From assembly GCF_023008405.1 (NCBI RefSeq), contig NZ_CP095376.1, forward strand, positions 453,501-517,500: 64,000 nt of DNA, written 5' to 3'. The DNA comes from Amycolatopsis sp. FBCC-B4732. GTDB lineage: Bacteria; Actinomycetota; Actinomycetes; Mycobacteriales; Pseudonocardiaceae. The position numbers and the translations under genes are program-made. Shown here in pieces: positions 24,838-34,125 of the stretch (position 1 is the first letter of the stretch; each line of letters opens with the position of its first letter). The notes under the pieces are model-generated. The model was not told where the DNA came from and searched no databases. It worked only from the letters and a program-made list of their open reading frames with translations.

Positions 24838-24849
24838 GAAAGCGCTTTC
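24838..24849. promoter_or_regulatory. LacI-family operator
   Basis: GAAAGCGCTTTC, a perfect 12-base palindrome of the LacI/GalR half-site type with central CG, 22 bases upstream of the DUF993 start. The LacI regulator gene begins its product one gene upstream on the same strand, so it is the likely binder. Confidence 0.7.
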
Positions 24850-24898
24850 CCGAATCCACGGTAGGGCCTGCGCCGGAGCACGACAAGGCCCGACCGGG

Positions 24899-25939
24899 TC
24901 AGCGCTTGGGGCGTCCGGTGCTTTCGCGCAGGACGACTTCGCCGGAGAGCCGGACCGTCCGCGGCCGGGTGCCGGCGGAGCCCTTGATCGCCAGGTCCAT
25001 CGCCCGCTCGCCGAGCTCTTCCAGCGGCAGCCGCACGGTGGTCAGCGCCGGGGCGAGGTCGCGGACGACCGGGATGTCGTCGAAGCCGGCCACCGAGATG
25101 TCGCCCGGCACGGAGAGGCCCTCCTCGCGCAACGCCGTCAGCGCGCCGATCGCCATCACGTCGGTGACGGCGAAGACGCAGGTCGGCAGCTTGCGCTTGC
25201 GGCCGGCGAGCAGCTTCTTGGTCGCCTCGTAGCCGCCGTCGCGGGTGAAGGCGGCCTCGACGACGTCGTCCTCGCGCAACGTGATGCCGTGCGCGGCGAG
25301 CCCGTCGCTGAACCCGGCCAGCCGGTCGATGACCGTGCTCAGCTGCCGCGGACCCGCGAGCACCGCGAACCGCTTGTGGCCGAGGCCGACGAGCGCGTCG
25401 GCCAGCGCCGCCGCGCCGCCCTTGTTGTCCGGCTGCACGGTGTCGATCTTGAGCCCGCGGTGGCGGCTGACCGCCGCGACCTGCCCGCCGCCGCGGCGGT
25501 AGGGCTCGAGCTCGGCGGCCATCGCGCGTTCCCACGTCCGGTCCTCGAACGCCGAGCCGATCAGCAGGATCGCCGCGGCCCGCTGCGCGCGCAGCGTCGA
25601 GACGTAGGCGACCTCGCGATCGGGGTCGCGGAACGTGCCGGCCAGCATCACGAGCAGCCCGTTGTCGGTCGCCACCCGCATCACGCCGCCGGCGATCGCG
25701 GCGAAGTAGGGGTCGCTGACGTCGTGGCAGATCACGCCGACCGTGCGGTGCGTGCCGCCGGCGAGGGCCTGCGCGTGCGCGTTCGGGGCGTAGGCCAGCT
25801 CGGCCGCGGCGGCGGACACCCGCTCCCGCAGGTCGGCGCGGACGGACGCGGTGCCGTTGAGCACCCGCGACGCCGTCGCGAGCGAGACGTTCGCGCTGCG
25901 TGCCACGTCTTCCAGTGTCACGTGCGGCCGGGCCTTCAT
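24899..25939 (-). CDS. LacI-family transcriptional regulator
   Basis: 346 residues. N-terminal helix-turn-helix and hinge TLEDVARSANVSLATASRVLNGTASVRADLRERV (about 6-40) followed by a periplasmic-binding-protein-like sensor domain (VGVICHDVSDPYFAAIAGGV ... SVAGFDDIPVVRDLAPALTTVR). Start at ATG 25939, with GGAG upstream; an extension to 25993 lacks similarity. Probably represses the DUF993-isomerase operon 84 bases downstream through the palindrome there, with a sugar as inducer. Confidence 0.9.
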   Translation of the reverse strand: MKARPHVTLEDVARSANVSLATASRVLNGTASVRADLRERVSAAAAELAYAPNAHAQALAGGTHRTVGVICHDVSDPYFAAIAGGVMRVATDNGLLVMLAGTFRDPDREVAYVSTLRAQRAAAILLIGSAFEDRTWERAMAAELEPYRRGGGQVAAVSRHRGLKIDTVQPDNKGGAAALADALVGLGHKRFAVLAGPRQLSTVIDRLAGFSDGLAAHGITLREDDVVEAAFTRDGGYEATKKLLAGRKRKLPTCVFAVTDVMAIGALTALREEGLSVPGDISVAGFDDIPVVRDLAPALTTVRLPLEELGERAMDLAIKGSAGTRPRTVRLSGEVVLRESTGRPKR

Positions 25940-26155
25940 GGCTGGCTCCTCCAAGATCGGTTTCGGGTGTCTCCGCGTGCTCGGTCGGTGCAATCTACTG
26001 GGAGGAGGGTGTCTCCGGAGAAGCCGCTGCTCGGGGGACCTGACCCATTCGAGTGAAACCGGCGGGGAAGATCCGCCGCGTCACGTGTGTTGCAAACAAG
26101 GAGAACCTTCAAGTGGTGAGCCCGCCACTGCCGATGATCGCGAAAGGAACCACGC

Positions 26156-26560
26156 ATGCTGTTCGGTGACGAGCACGTCCGCCGCTACGAGGAGACCGAC
26201 GGGGAGGTCGGGCACGAGTGGAAGGAAGGCGTCCCGACGCTCGTGCTGACCACGAAGGGCCGCAAGACCGGCCAGGAGCGCAAGTTCGCCCTGATCTACC
26301 AGGAAGTCGACGGAAACCCGGTGATCGTGGCCTCCAAGGGCGGCGCGCCGAACCACCCCGGCTGGTACTTCAACCTCGTCGAGACCCCCGAGGTCGGCGT
26401 CCAGGTCAAGGCGGACAAGTTCACCGCGACCGCCCGCACGGCCGAGGGCGAGGAGCGCGCGAAGCTGTGGGAGAAGCTGGCCGCCGTCTGGCCGGACTAC
26501 AACGAGTACGCGAAGAAGACCGACCGTGAGATCCCGGTGGTCGTGCTCGAACGCCGGTGA
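26156..26560 (+). CDS. Deazaflavin (F420)-dependent nitroreductase family protein
   Basis: 134 residues, normal for the DDN family of split-barrel proteins. Signature VPTLVLTTKGRKTGQERKFALIYQEVDGNPVIVASKGGAPNHPGWYFNL, where GRKTG and the NHPGWYFNL segment bind F420. The best-known member, Ddn of Mycobacterium tuberculosis, reduces quinones and nitroimidazoles. AAAGGAACC precedes the ATG. The 216 bases between this gene and the LacI gene hold the two divergent promoters and no other feature I can name. Confidence 0.9.
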   Translation: MLFGDEHVRRYEETDGEVGHEWKEGVPTLVLTTKGRKTGQERKFALIYQEVDGNPVIVASKGGAPNHPGWYFNLVETPEVGVQVKADKFTATARTAEGEERAKLWEKLAAVWPDYNEYAKKTDREIPVVVLERR

Positions 26561-26637
26561 AATCGTTGCTGTGATCTGCGCCGCGTTCGGCGCGCGCCGG
26601 GGCCGAACCGGGCGGTCGTGGGCTACGAATGACACTC

Positions 26638-27402
26638 ATGAACGACCGCTGGACCGCCCTGGACCTCGAGGGTGAGCTGCTCACCCGACGCCAGATGATC
26701 GCCTACGGCCGGCGCTTCGCCCGCGCCGGCCGTGGCGCCTGGTACAGCTTCGCGATCGAGGTGGTCTGGCAGTTCCTCGCCCAGACCACCCGCTTCCGCG
26801 TGCGAGGCTCCCGCCACATCCCGAAGACCGGCGGCGTGCTGGTGGCGTCGAACCACCTGTCCTTCGCCGACCCGACGACGCTCACCGCGTTCTGCCTCGC
26901 CGCCGGCCGCGTGCCGCGCTACCTGGCGAAGGCGTCGCTGTGGAACCTGCCGGTGGTCGGCCGCGTGATGCGCTCGGGCCGCCACATCCCGGTCTACCGC
27001 GGCGCGGCGACGGCCGCGGAGGCCTACCGCGACCTGGTGGCGTCCGTGCGGGCGGGCGAGTGCGTGGCGGTCTTTCCGGAGGGCACGTTCTCGAAGGACC
27101 CGGACGGCTGGCCGATGCGCGGCAAGACCGGCCTAGTCCGGGCCGCGCTGGAGACCGGCGCGCCGGTGATCCCGGTGGCCAACTGGGGCACCCACCACCT
27201 GCTGCCGTCGACCGCGTGGTTCCCCCGCGGGCTGCCGCGCAAGACCGTCGAGCTGGTCGCCGGGCCGCCGGTCGACCTGTCCGACCTGCGCGACCGGCCG
27301 CTCACCCGCGAGGTGCTGGAGGAGGCGACGGCTCGCATCATGGGCGAGGTGACGACCCTGCTGGAGTCCATCCGCGGTGAGCGGCGGCCGCTCGCGGCCT
27401 GA
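26638..27402 (+). CDS. 1-acyl-sn-glycerol-3-phosphate acyltransferase (PlsC family)
   Basis: 254 residues. PlsC acyltransferase motifs: NHLSFADP (NHxxxxD, about residue 74), [14 protein letters not shown] (about 147) and [10 protein letters not shown]. Makes phosphatidic acid by acylating lysophosphatidate at the membrane, or acylates a related lipid. ATG 26638 is preferred; ATG 26629 in the same frame is an alternative. Stands alone upstream of lipoamide dehydrogenase. Confidence 0.88.
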   Translation: MNDRWTALDLEGELLTRRQMIAYGRRFARAGRGAWYSFAIEVVWQFLAQTTRFRVRGSRHIPKTGGVLVASNHLSFADPTTLTAFCLAAGRVPRYLAKASLWNLPVVGRVMRSGRHIPVYRGAATAAEAYRDLVASVRAGECVAVFPEGTFSKDPDGWPMRGKTGLVRAALETGAPVIPVANWGTHHLLPSTAWFPRGLPRKTVELVAGPPVDLSDLRDRPLTREVLEEATARIMGEVTTLLESIRGERRPLAA

Positions 27403-27451
27403 GGTCCGCGTCACCCCGCCCGGTCCTGCCCGTAGGGGTAGTTTCTGGTGT

Positions 27452-28843
27452 ATGAGTGCACAACACTTTGATGTCGTCGTGCTGGGGGCCGGGGTCGGCG
27501 GTTACGTCGCGGGGATCCGCGCGACGCAGCTGGGGCTCAGCGTCGCGGTGGTCGAGGAGAAGTACTGGGGCGGGGTCTGCCTGAACGTCGGGTGCATCCC
27601 GTCGAAGGCTCTCCTGCGCAACGCCGAACTGGCGCACGTGGTGACGCAGGAGGCCGCGGCGTTCGGGATTTCGTCCGACAGCCCGATCCGGGTCGACTAC
27701 ACGGCTGCTTACGAGCGGAGCCGGAAGGTCGCCGACGGGCGCGTCAAGGGCGTGCACTTCTTGATGAAGAAGAACAAGATTACCGAGTTCGACGGGCACG
27801 GGACGTTCCTCGACGATCACACGCTCGAGGTGAACGGCTCGCAGATCACCTTCGAGCACTGCATCATCGCCACTGGGGCGACCACCCGATTGCTGCCGGG
27901 GACTTCGCGTAGCTCGCGGGTCGTGACGTACGAAGAGCAGATCCTGTCCAGTGAGCTGCCTTCGAGCATCATCATCGCCGGGGCTGGCGCGATCGGCGTC
28001 GAGTTCGCCTACGTGCTGCACAACTACGGCGTCGACGTCACGATCGTCGAGTTCCTCGATCGGATGGTGCCGTTGGAGGACGCCGACGTGTCGGCTGAGC
28101 TCCTCCGGCGGTATCGCAAGCTCGGGATCAAGGTGCTGACGTCGACCCGGGTGGAGTCGATCGACGATTCGGGTTCTTCGGTCGAGGTGACTGTTTCGTC
28201 CGAGAAGGACGGGCGGCGGGTCCTCACCGCGGACAAGGTGCTGCAGGCGATCGGGTTCCAGCCCCGGGTCGAGGGGTACGGGCTGGACAAGACGGGTGTC
28301 GCGCTGACCGAGCGCGGGGCCATCGCCATCGATGGGCGTGGGCGGACGAACGTGCCGCACATCTTCGCCATCGGTGATGTGACGGCGAAGTTGATGCTGG
28401 CGCACGCGTCGGAGTCGATGGGGGTGGTGGCCGCGGAGACCATCGCCGGTGCGGAGACGATGGAGCTCGACTTCCCGATGATCCCGCGGGCGACCTACTG
28501 CCAGCCGCAGATCGCCAGTTTCGGGTGGACCGAGGCGCAGGCCCGGGAGAAAGGGTTTGACGTCCGGGTGGCCAAGTTCCCCTTCACGGCCAACGGGAAG
28601 GCTCAGGGGCTGGGCGATGCCGGTGGGTTCGTGAAGCTGATCAGTGATGGTGAGCACGGGGAGCTGATCGGCGGGCATCTCATCGGGCCGGATGTCACCG
28701 AGTTGCTGCCGGAGCTCACTTTGGCTCAGCAGTGGGATTTGACTGTTCATGAGGTGGCTCGGAATGTGCACGCGCACCCGACGCTGGGGGAAGCGGTGAA
28801 GGAAGCTGTTCATGGGCTTGCTGGGCACATGATCAATATGTGA
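27452..28843 (+). CDS. lpdA: Dihydrolipoyl dehydrogenase
   Basis: 463 residues, full length for E3 of the 2-oxoacid dehydrogenase complexes. FAD motif [17 protein letters not shown], redox disulfide [13 protein letters not shown] (Cys about 41 and 46), NAD motif [17 protein letters not shown] (about 173), FAD-binding AIGDVT and the C-terminal His-Glu pair in [13 protein letters not shown]. It reoxidises lipoyl groups with NAD. Close to the mycobacterial Lpd pattern. Codon use drifts to more A/T towards the 3' end than in neighbouring genes. Confidence 0.93.
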   Translation: MSAQHFDVVVLGAGVGGYVAGIRATQLGLSVAVVEEKYWGGVCLNVGCIPSKALLRNAELAHVVTQEAAAFGISSDSPIRVDYTAAYERSRKVADGRVKGVHFLMKKNKITEFDGHGTFLDDHTLEVNGSQITFEHCIIATGATTRLLPGTSRSSRVVTYEEQILSSELPSSIIIAGAGAIGVEFAYVLHNYGVDVTIVEFLDRMVPLEDADVSAELLRRYRKLGIKVLTSTRVESIDDSGSSVEVTVSSEKDGRRVLTADKVLQAIGFQPRVEGYGLDKTGVALTERGAIAIDGRGRTNVPHIFAIGDVTAKLMLAHASESMGVVAAETIAGAETMELDFPMIPRATYCQPQIASFGWTEAQAREKGFDVRVAKFPFTANGKAQGLGDAGGFVKLISDGEHGELIGGHLIGPDVTELLPELTLAQQWDLTVHEVARNVHAHPTLGEAVKEAVHGLAGHMINM

Positions 28844-28921
28844 TTTCTTTCGCCCCGGTTTTTCATTGTCACTACGGCCGGCGGCTTCGGATCGGGGCCG
28901 CGGGGTCCGGGCGGGGGTGTG

Positions 28922-29208
28922 GTGGCGTCGGAGCGGCTGCGGGAGTTCCTGGGGCGGAACGAAATCCTCGTCGAGGTGCTGGGGCTCCGATCTGAGCTGG
29001 GAGGGTGAGGACCGGGTCATCCGGGCCGCCGCCGAGGTCCGGCTCGAACCCGACGGCAGCTGGCACTTCTACGCTCCCCACGGGCTCGATGACCTCTTCG
29101 CGATGGTCGTGCGGCCGAATCCCGTGCTTGCCCCCTGCGAGGCTTTCGAACGGAAGGCTGCTCGGTGGCGGAGCCGGTGGCCCGAAATCGTTCTCATGTT
29201 TTCTGGTC
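28922..29208 (+). pseudogene. Remnant of a nucleotidyltransferase-like protein (PF06042 type) with its centre deleted
   Basis: Two fragments in different frames resemble the two ends of one family. Bases 28922-29008 encode an N-terminal part (SERLREFLGRNEILVEVLGL). From about 28986, frame-shifted, comes the C-terminal part (DLSWEGEDRVIRAAAEV ... YAPHGLDDLFAMVVRPNP ... FERKAARWRSRWPE). The segment that would carry the nucleotidyl-transfer motif between them is missing, so the deletion removed the active site. The rest of the 484-base gap 28844-29327 holds promoter sequence only. Confidence 0.6.
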
Positions 29209-29260
29209 GTTCCAGGATGTGGACGTCCTTGCGATCCAGACTTTGGTCGGTGGTTCCTCG

Positions 29261-29309
29261 CTCGGTCACTCCTTAGATTCTCCCCATTACACCCGGTCGA
29301 GTGACCGAG
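29261..29309. promoter_or_regulatory. Inverted repeat upstream of the secreted peptidase gene
   Basis: CTCGGTCACT (29261-29270) and AGTGACCGAG (29300-29309) are perfect ten-base arms 29 bases apart, ending 18 bases before the start codon. It could be a pair of operator half-sites or a leader hairpin. The spacer TTAGATTCTCCCCATTAC is unusually A/T-rich and may hold the promoter. Confidence 0.4.
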
Positions 29310-29327
29310 GATCACAGGGAGACATCG

Positions 29328-31232
29328 ATGGTGAGATTCAGCCGGGTTGCCGCGCACGCGGCTCCGCTGACGGTCGGCGCGTTGCTGCTGACGACGGGCG
29401 TCTCGGCAGCGCAGCCGTCCACGGTGGACGCGGCTGCCGCGCGCACCGAGGCCGGGATCAGTGCCCTGCAGAGCATCAAGAAGAGCCTGAGCCCCGCGGA
29501 GCGCAAGCAATCGAGCCAGCTGGTCGTCGAGAAGCGGTTGCGGGCTGACCGATCGCTCGCCGCGAAGCTGCCCGACTACCGCTCCGGCGTCGGGGTCAGT
29601 GGGGCCGGCACCGTCGCGATCGACATCGCTGCCCACGGCAACGGCGTCGCCGACGCCGTGCGGGCGGCCGGTGGCACCGTGCGTTACACCGCACCGGACG
29701 GGGCGGTCCGGGCCGATTTGCCGCTGTCCGCTGTGGACACCATCGCCGGGCGTGGCGACGTCGCCGAGGTGAAGCCCGCCGCGCAGGCCACCACCTGGAG
29801 CGAGCCCGGCAACCGCGATCTGCGGCAGGCTGTCGCCGCGCAGGCTGCCGCCGCGACCCAGGTGTCCGAAGGGGACAAAGCGCACGGTGCCGACGCCGCC
29901 CGTACGACCTACGGGGTGAGCGGGTCCGGCACCAAGGTGTGCGTGCTCTCCGACGGCGTCGACTCGCTCGCGAAGTCGCAGAGCGCCGGTGAACTGCCCG
30001 CCGTGGACGTGCTGTCCGGGCAGAAGGGCAGCGGCGACGAGGGCACCGCGATGCTCGAGATCATCCACGACCTCGCGCCGAACGCGACCCTCGGCTTCGC
30101 CACCGCGTTCACCAGCGAAGCCAGCTTCGCCGCGAACATCCGCGCGCTGCGCACCACCGGCAAGTGCCAGATCATCGTCGACGACGTCTCTTACTTCGAC
30201 GAGTCGCCGTTCCAGGACACGCAGGTCGCGCAGGCGGTCAACGACGTGACCGCGGCCGGCGTCCTGTACTTCTCCTCGGCCGGCAACTCCGGCAACGCGA
30301 CCGACGGCACCAGCGGGTACTACGAAGGCGACTTCCGCGCGTCCCCGACGAAGATCAGCGGCGTCACCGGGACCCCGCACGACTTCGACCCGAGCAGCAC
30401 CACGCAGAACTTCGACGCGCTTTCGGCCGGCTCGCTCGGCAAGCCGGTGACGCTGTTCTGGTCCGACCCGTGGGGCAAGTCCGCCAACGACTACGACCTG
30501 TTCATCCTGAACTCGGCGGGCAGCGTCGTGGCCTCCAGCGAGAACGGCCAGTCCGGCTCGCAGAACCCGTACGAGATCGCGAACGTGCCGGCCACCGGCT
30601 CGGGCTACAAGGTCGCGGTCGTCAAGTACAGCGGCGCCGACCGGTTCATCGCGCTGAACGTCATCCGCGGCCGCTTCGTGGCCTCGGGCTCGCTGAAAGC
30701 GTTCAGCACCAACGGTGTCACGAATGGCCACTCGGCGGCGGCGAACGCCTTCAGCGTCGCGGCGGCCCCGGCCGGACCGGCGTTCGGCCGTCCGCTGGAG
30801 ACCGGTGACCCGGCCAACCCGGCCGGCCCGTACCCGGGCCTGTTCAGCGCGTCGAGCAAGTGGGAGCGCTTCTCCTCCGACGGCAAGCGCAAGCTCTTCT
30901 ACAACGCCGACGGCACGGCGATCACCCCGGGCAACGTCTCCTCGACCGGCGGCACGACCCGGAACAAGCCGGACATCACGGCGGCGGACGGCGTGGCGAC
31001 CTCGGTGACCGGCTTCCAGCCGTTCTTCGGGACGTCGGCGGCGGCCCCGCACGCGGCGGCGATCGCGGCCCTGCTGCTCTCGGGCAAGCCGACGGCGACC
31101 CCGGCGCAGATCCGCTCGGCGCTGGTGTCCTCGGCGATCGACCTGGGCGCGCCCGGCTTCGACACGGTGACCGGCACCGGCGTGATCATGGCCGGCCCGG
31201 CCCTGGCCGCGCTGGGTGTCCAGCCCAAGTAA
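29328..31232 (+). CDS. Secreted S8/S53-like serine peptidase with Glu in place of His
   Basis: 634 residues with a signal peptide (about 1-31). ATG 29328 has AGGGAG six bases upstream. Subtilisin-type core: [10 protein letters not shown] (D209/D210 region), [16 protein letters not shown] (E238) and [18 protein letters not shown] (S570, the GTSxxxPH box). The canonical HGT motif is replaced by DEGT, so the triad is probably Asp-Glu-Ser as in sedolisin-like members rather than Asp-His-Ser. A middle insert (about 350-450) resembles a pre-peptidase C-terminal-type beta domain. Likely an extracellular protease. Confidence 0.8.
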   Translation: MVRFSRVAAHAAPLTVGALLLTTGVSAAQPSTVDAAAARTEAGISALQSIKKSLSPAERKQSSQLVVEKRLRADRSLAAKLPDYRSGVGVSGAGTVAIDIAAHGNGVADAVRAAGGTVRYTAPDGAVRADLPLSAVDTIAGRGDVAEVKPAAQATTWSEPGNRDLRQAVAAQAAAATQVSEGDKAHGADAARTTYGVSGSGTKVCVLSDGVDSLAKSQSAGELPAVDVLSGQKGSGDEGTAMLEIIHDLAPNATLGFATAFTSEASFAANIRALRTTGKCQIIVDDVSYFDESPFQDTQVAQAVNDVTAAGVLYFSSAGNSGNATDGTSGYYEGDFRASPTKISGVTGTPHDFDPSSTTQNFDALSAGSLGKPVTLFWSDPWGKSANDYDLFILNSAGSVVASSENGQSGSQNPYEIANVPATGSGYKVAVVKYSGADRFIALNVIRGRFVASGSLKAFSTNGVTNGHSAAANAFSVAAAPAGPAFGRPLETGDPANPAGPYPGLFSASSKWERFSSDGKRKLFYNADGTAITPGNVSSTGGTTRNKPDITAADGVATSVTGFQPFFGTSAAAPHAAAIAALLLSGKPTATPAQIRSALVSSAIDLGAPGFDTVTGTGVIMAGPALAALGVQPK

Positions 31233-31239
31233 GCACCGA

Positions 31240-31277
31240 ACTCAGCGGGGCCCGGCGCGCGCCGGGCCCCGCTGAGT
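31240..31277. terminator. Bidirectional hairpin terminator
   Basis: Perfect 38-base palindrome (two 19-base arms, no loop) built around CAGCGGGGCCCGGCG, between the convergent peptidase and methyltransferase genes. Confidence 0.85.
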
Positions 31278-31906
31278 CATTTTCCGGTGACCAGCAGGTG
31301 GAAGCGGAACGGGCCGCGCTCGATCCGTTCGTGCCGGAGCAGGCCCAGTCCCGCCGCGGCCAACGCCGCTTCGAGTTCGGCCACCGGGCGGAGCCGGAAG
31401 CCGTTGTCCGTCAGCATCCGGGCCCGCCCCATCAGATCCGGGTCGCCGACGCCCAGCACGAACCGGCCACCGGGCGCGAGGACGCGCGCGACTTCCGCGA
31501 AGGCCCGCTCGAGGTCGTCCACGAAGTAGACCGTGTTGGTCGTGACGATCGCGTCGACCGTGCCGTCCGCCAGGGGCAGGGCGGTCATCGGACCCTCGGA
31601 CAGCACCAGCCGCCCCGCCGCGATCTCCCGCCGGAAGGTCGTGCCCGCCCGGGCGAGCATGGTCTTCGAAATCTCGACGCCCTGCACCGTGGCGGTTTTC
31701 CGCAGCAGCAGGCCGAGGCCCAGCCCGCCGCCGAACCCGATGTCGAGCGCGGATTCGTCGCCGGACAGCTCCAGCGCGTCGACCGCCTTCACCACCGCCT
31801 CGCGGTTCCGGCGGTTCAGCATCGCGCCGACGACCCGGCCCCGCAGGCCGCTAGGGTGGCCGAGTTGCCGGGCCAGCCCGGCTTGGAAACCCTCGCGAAG
31901 TCCCAT
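31277..31906 (-). CDS. Class I SAM-dependent methyltransferase
   Basis: 209 residues. SAM-binding motif [17 protein letters not shown] (about 53-68), motif II near [14 protein letters not shown] and a post-motif [16 protein letters not shown]. UbiE/Methyltransf_11 type acting on a small molecule. The start at 31906 is only 22 bases from the divergent SDR start, so the two share a promoter region and probably a pathway. Confidence 0.87.
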   Translation of the reverse strand: MGLREGFQAGLARQLGHPSGLRGRVVGAMLNRRNREAVVKAVDALELSGDESALDIGFGGGLGLGLLLRKTATVQGVEISKTMLARAGTTFRREIAAGRLVLSEGPMTALPLADGTVDAIVTTNTVYFVDDLERAFAEVARVLAPGGRFVLGVGDPDLMGRARMLTDNGFRLRPVAELEAALAAAGLGLLRHERIERGPFRFHLLVTGK

Positions 31907-31927
31907 GCGCGCAGTCTAGGAGCAGTG

Positions 31928-32662
31928 ATGGCGAAGACGGCAGTGGTCACCGGCGCCGGATCGGGGATCGGCCGGGCGGTGGCGCGGGCGCTGCTCGAAG
32001 ACGGTTACCGGGTCGCGCTGGCCGGACGCCGGTCCGCCGCGCTCGAGGAGACCGCCGCGGGTTTCGAAGGTGCCCTCGTCGTGCCCACCGACGTCGCCGA
32101 CGAGGCTTCCGCCGCCGCGCTCTTCGACGCCGTCCGCGACGAGTGGGGGCGGCTCGACCTGCTCGTCAACAACGCCGGCATCGGCGCGGCCGGGACGATC
32201 GCCGACCTGTCCGTCGAGGACTGGAAGCGGACCGTCGACGTCAACCTGACCGGGATGTTCCTGTGCGCCCGGCAGGCGGTGCGCCTCATGCGCGACCAGG
32301 ACCCGCGCGGCGGCCGGATCGTCAACAACGGCTCCATCTCCGCGCACGTGCCGCGCCCGGCGAGCGTCGCCTACACCGCGACCAAGCACGCCGTCACCGG
32401 CCTGACCCGGTCGATCTCGCTGGACGGCCGCGCCTGGAACGTCGCCTGCGGACAGATCGACATCGGCAACGCGGCCACCGAGATGACCGAACGCATGGCG
32501 GCGGGCATTCCCCAGGCCGACGGCCGGGTCGTCGCGGAGCCGACGTTCGACGTCCGGCACGTGGCCGACGCGGTGCGGTACATGGCGGGCCTGCCGCTGG
32601 ACGCGAACGTCCAGTTCCTCACCGTCACGGCGACGACGATGCCGTTCATCGGCCGCGGGTGA
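31928..32662 (+). CDS. Short-chain dehydrogenase/reductase
   Basis: 244 residues, classical SDR. Cofactor motif TGAGSGIG (about 9-16), NNAG (about 82), Ser in NNGSISAH and catalytic YTATK (about 145). NADPH is plausible from the Arg in LAGRR. Oxidises an alcohol or reduces a ketone; substrate unknown. Divergent from the methyltransferase gene across 21 bases. Confidence 0.9.
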   Translation: MAKTAVVTGAGSGIGRAVARALLEDGYRVALAGRRSAALEETAAGFEGALVVPTDVADEASAAALFDAVRDEWGRLDLLVNNAGIGAAGTIADLSVEDWKRTVDVNLTGMFLCARQAVRLMRDQDPRGGRIVNNGSISAHVPRPASVAYTATKHAVTGLTRSISLDGRAWNVACGQIDIGNAATEMTERMAAGIPQADGRVVAEPTFDVRHVADAVRYMAGLPLDANVQFLTVTATTMPFIGRG

Positions 32663-32757
32663 TGCCGACATTCAGGTGAAGCGGCGGCCCCGCGGGTCGA
32701 CGGCGGCGAAGCCCGGTTGGTAAACCGGAGGGCCGATACCGATCACGAGGGGCCGAA

Positions 32758-33081
32758 GTGCCTGCTCAGCTGACTTACGCCGTAGTCATGGCGCTCGTTT
32801 TCGCCTTCGCCGGTTTTCTGGCGAAGCAATTCGTCGGTGAAGGGGTCAAACACCTCGGGCAGCGTTTCTGGCCCGCCGTGTTCCGCAGCCGGCGCCGGAC
32901 GCTGACCAGGCGCGAACTGCGGCGGTACGCCAGTGGCGTCAAAGCGACGTTCGACAGCCACGCGCTCGGTTTCCTGGCCACCACCAAGGTGACGGTCAGC
33001 GAGGTCTACGTCCCGCTCCAGAGCGAGGAAGCGGGTCAGGGGATCACGCGCGCCTTCCGGAACTCGTCGAACAGCCGGTAG
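32758..33081 (+). CDS. Short membrane-anchored protein, probably the N-terminal remnant of a NACHT/STAND NTPase
   Basis: 107 residues. One membrane segment at residues 5-25 (TYAVVMALVFAFAGFLAKQF), then a basic helical region and TVSEVYVPLQSEEAG. The EVYVPLQ phrase typically precedes the P-loop of actinobacterial NACHT-type NTPases, but the frame stops about 12 residues later. From about 33030 it runs antisense through the 3' end of the facing SDR gene, so the rest seems deleted. It could instead be a real small membrane protein. Moderate certainty. Confidence 0.5.
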   Translation: MPAQLTYAVVMALVFAFAGFLAKQFVGEGVKHLGQRFWPAVFRSRRRTLTRRELRRYASGVKATFDSHALGFLATTKVTVSEVYVPLQSEEAGQGITRAFRNSSNSR

Positions 33082-34055
33082 AACATCTGCTCCGTCTCGA
33101 CGTACTCTCCGAAGCCCGCCCGCCGGGACTTGGACGTGTCCGCGAACACGTCGTAGTCCCAGCCGAACACGAAGTCGGCGAACGCCCAGGACGAGGAAAC
33201 GTCGGCGTAGGACGACGAAAGGCCGTGGCGAGTGGCCATGGACGTCCACAGTGGAGCTTTGTCGGCCATGACGTCCACCAGGGCCATCCGCAGCGGCGGG
33301 GCGACCTCCAGACCGAAGTACGCCGCCAGTTTCGGCCACAGTTCGCGCCAGCGGAACAGGTCGCCGTTCGCGATGTTGAAGGCGCCCTGGTGGTTCGTCG
33401 CCCAGGTCGTCGCCGAGGCCAGGAGGCCCGCGTCCGTCATCTCCAGGAGGCTGTCGTACGCGCCCGGCTTGCCCGGGAACCGCAGCGGCACGCCCAGTTC
33501 CTTCGAAATCGACGCGTACACCGCGATCACCAGCGCCAGGTTCATCGGGTTGCCCAGCGCCGTGCCGCCGACCACCGAGGGGCGGATCGCCGACCACGTC
33601 CACGAGCCCGCGCGGCGTTCGAGGAACTGCTGCTGGTCGACGTTGAACTCCGGGGGCAGGTGGCCCGCGTCGGTCTCGCGCGCCGGGGTCTTGAACGGGC
33701 CGAGGTGCGCGCCGTAGACCTTGTAGCCCTGCATCAGGCTGACGTGCTCGAGGCCGGGCGCCGCCGCTTCCGCCGCGTCGACGAGGTTGGTCAGCATCGC
33801 CAGGTTCGGCGGGACCAGCTCGGCCCAGGTCGGTTTGTCCTGGTAGGCGGCGTAGAAGAGGTGGGTCGTGGCGTCGAGCCCGCTGAGTTTCGCCCGGGTC
33901 TCGGCCGCGTCCAGCAGGTCGACGGCGATCGTGCCCGGCCCGCCGCGGCGGGCGAGGCCGGTGACGTCCCAGCCGCCGTCCGCCCGCAGGTGCTCGACGA
34001 GGGTGCGGCCGATGATCCCGTTGGCCCCGGCGACCAGGGCTGTCTTGCGCTTCAT
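33036..34055 (-). CDS. Extended SDR / PRISE-like NAD(P)-dependent reductase
   Basis: 339 residues. Rossmann motif ALVAGANGIIGRTLVEHL (about 6-23), GLARR, and a mid-protein QGYKVYGAHLGPFKTPARE segment typical of the progesterone-5-beta-reductase/iridoid synthase-like (PRISE) family. Such enzymes reduce enones with NADPH; the natural substrate in bacteria is usually unknown. Divergent from a LysR gene 70 bases away. Confidence 0.82.
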   Translation of the reverse strand: MKRKTALVAGANGIIGRTLVEHLRADGGWDVTGLARRGGPGTIAVDLLDAAETRAKLSGLDATTHLFYAAYQDKPTWAELVPPNLAMLTNLVDAAEAAAPGLEHVSLMQGYKVYGAHLGPFKTPARETDAGHLPPEFNVDQQQFLERRAGSWTWSAIRPSVVGGTALGNPMNLALVIAVYASISKELGVPLRFPGKPGAYDSLLEMTDAGLLASATTWATNHQGAFNIANGDLFRWRELWPKLAAYFGLEVAPPLRMALVDVMADKAPLWTSMATRHGLSSSYADVSSSWAFADFVFGWDYDVFADTSKSRRAGFGEYVETEQMFYRLFDEFRKARVIP

Positions 34056-34125
34056 GATTCCAGGCTGTCCTCGCGCCGGAGATAAGTCCAAGGCATCCTT
34101 GTCACCATGTCGATAAGCTGAGTTC

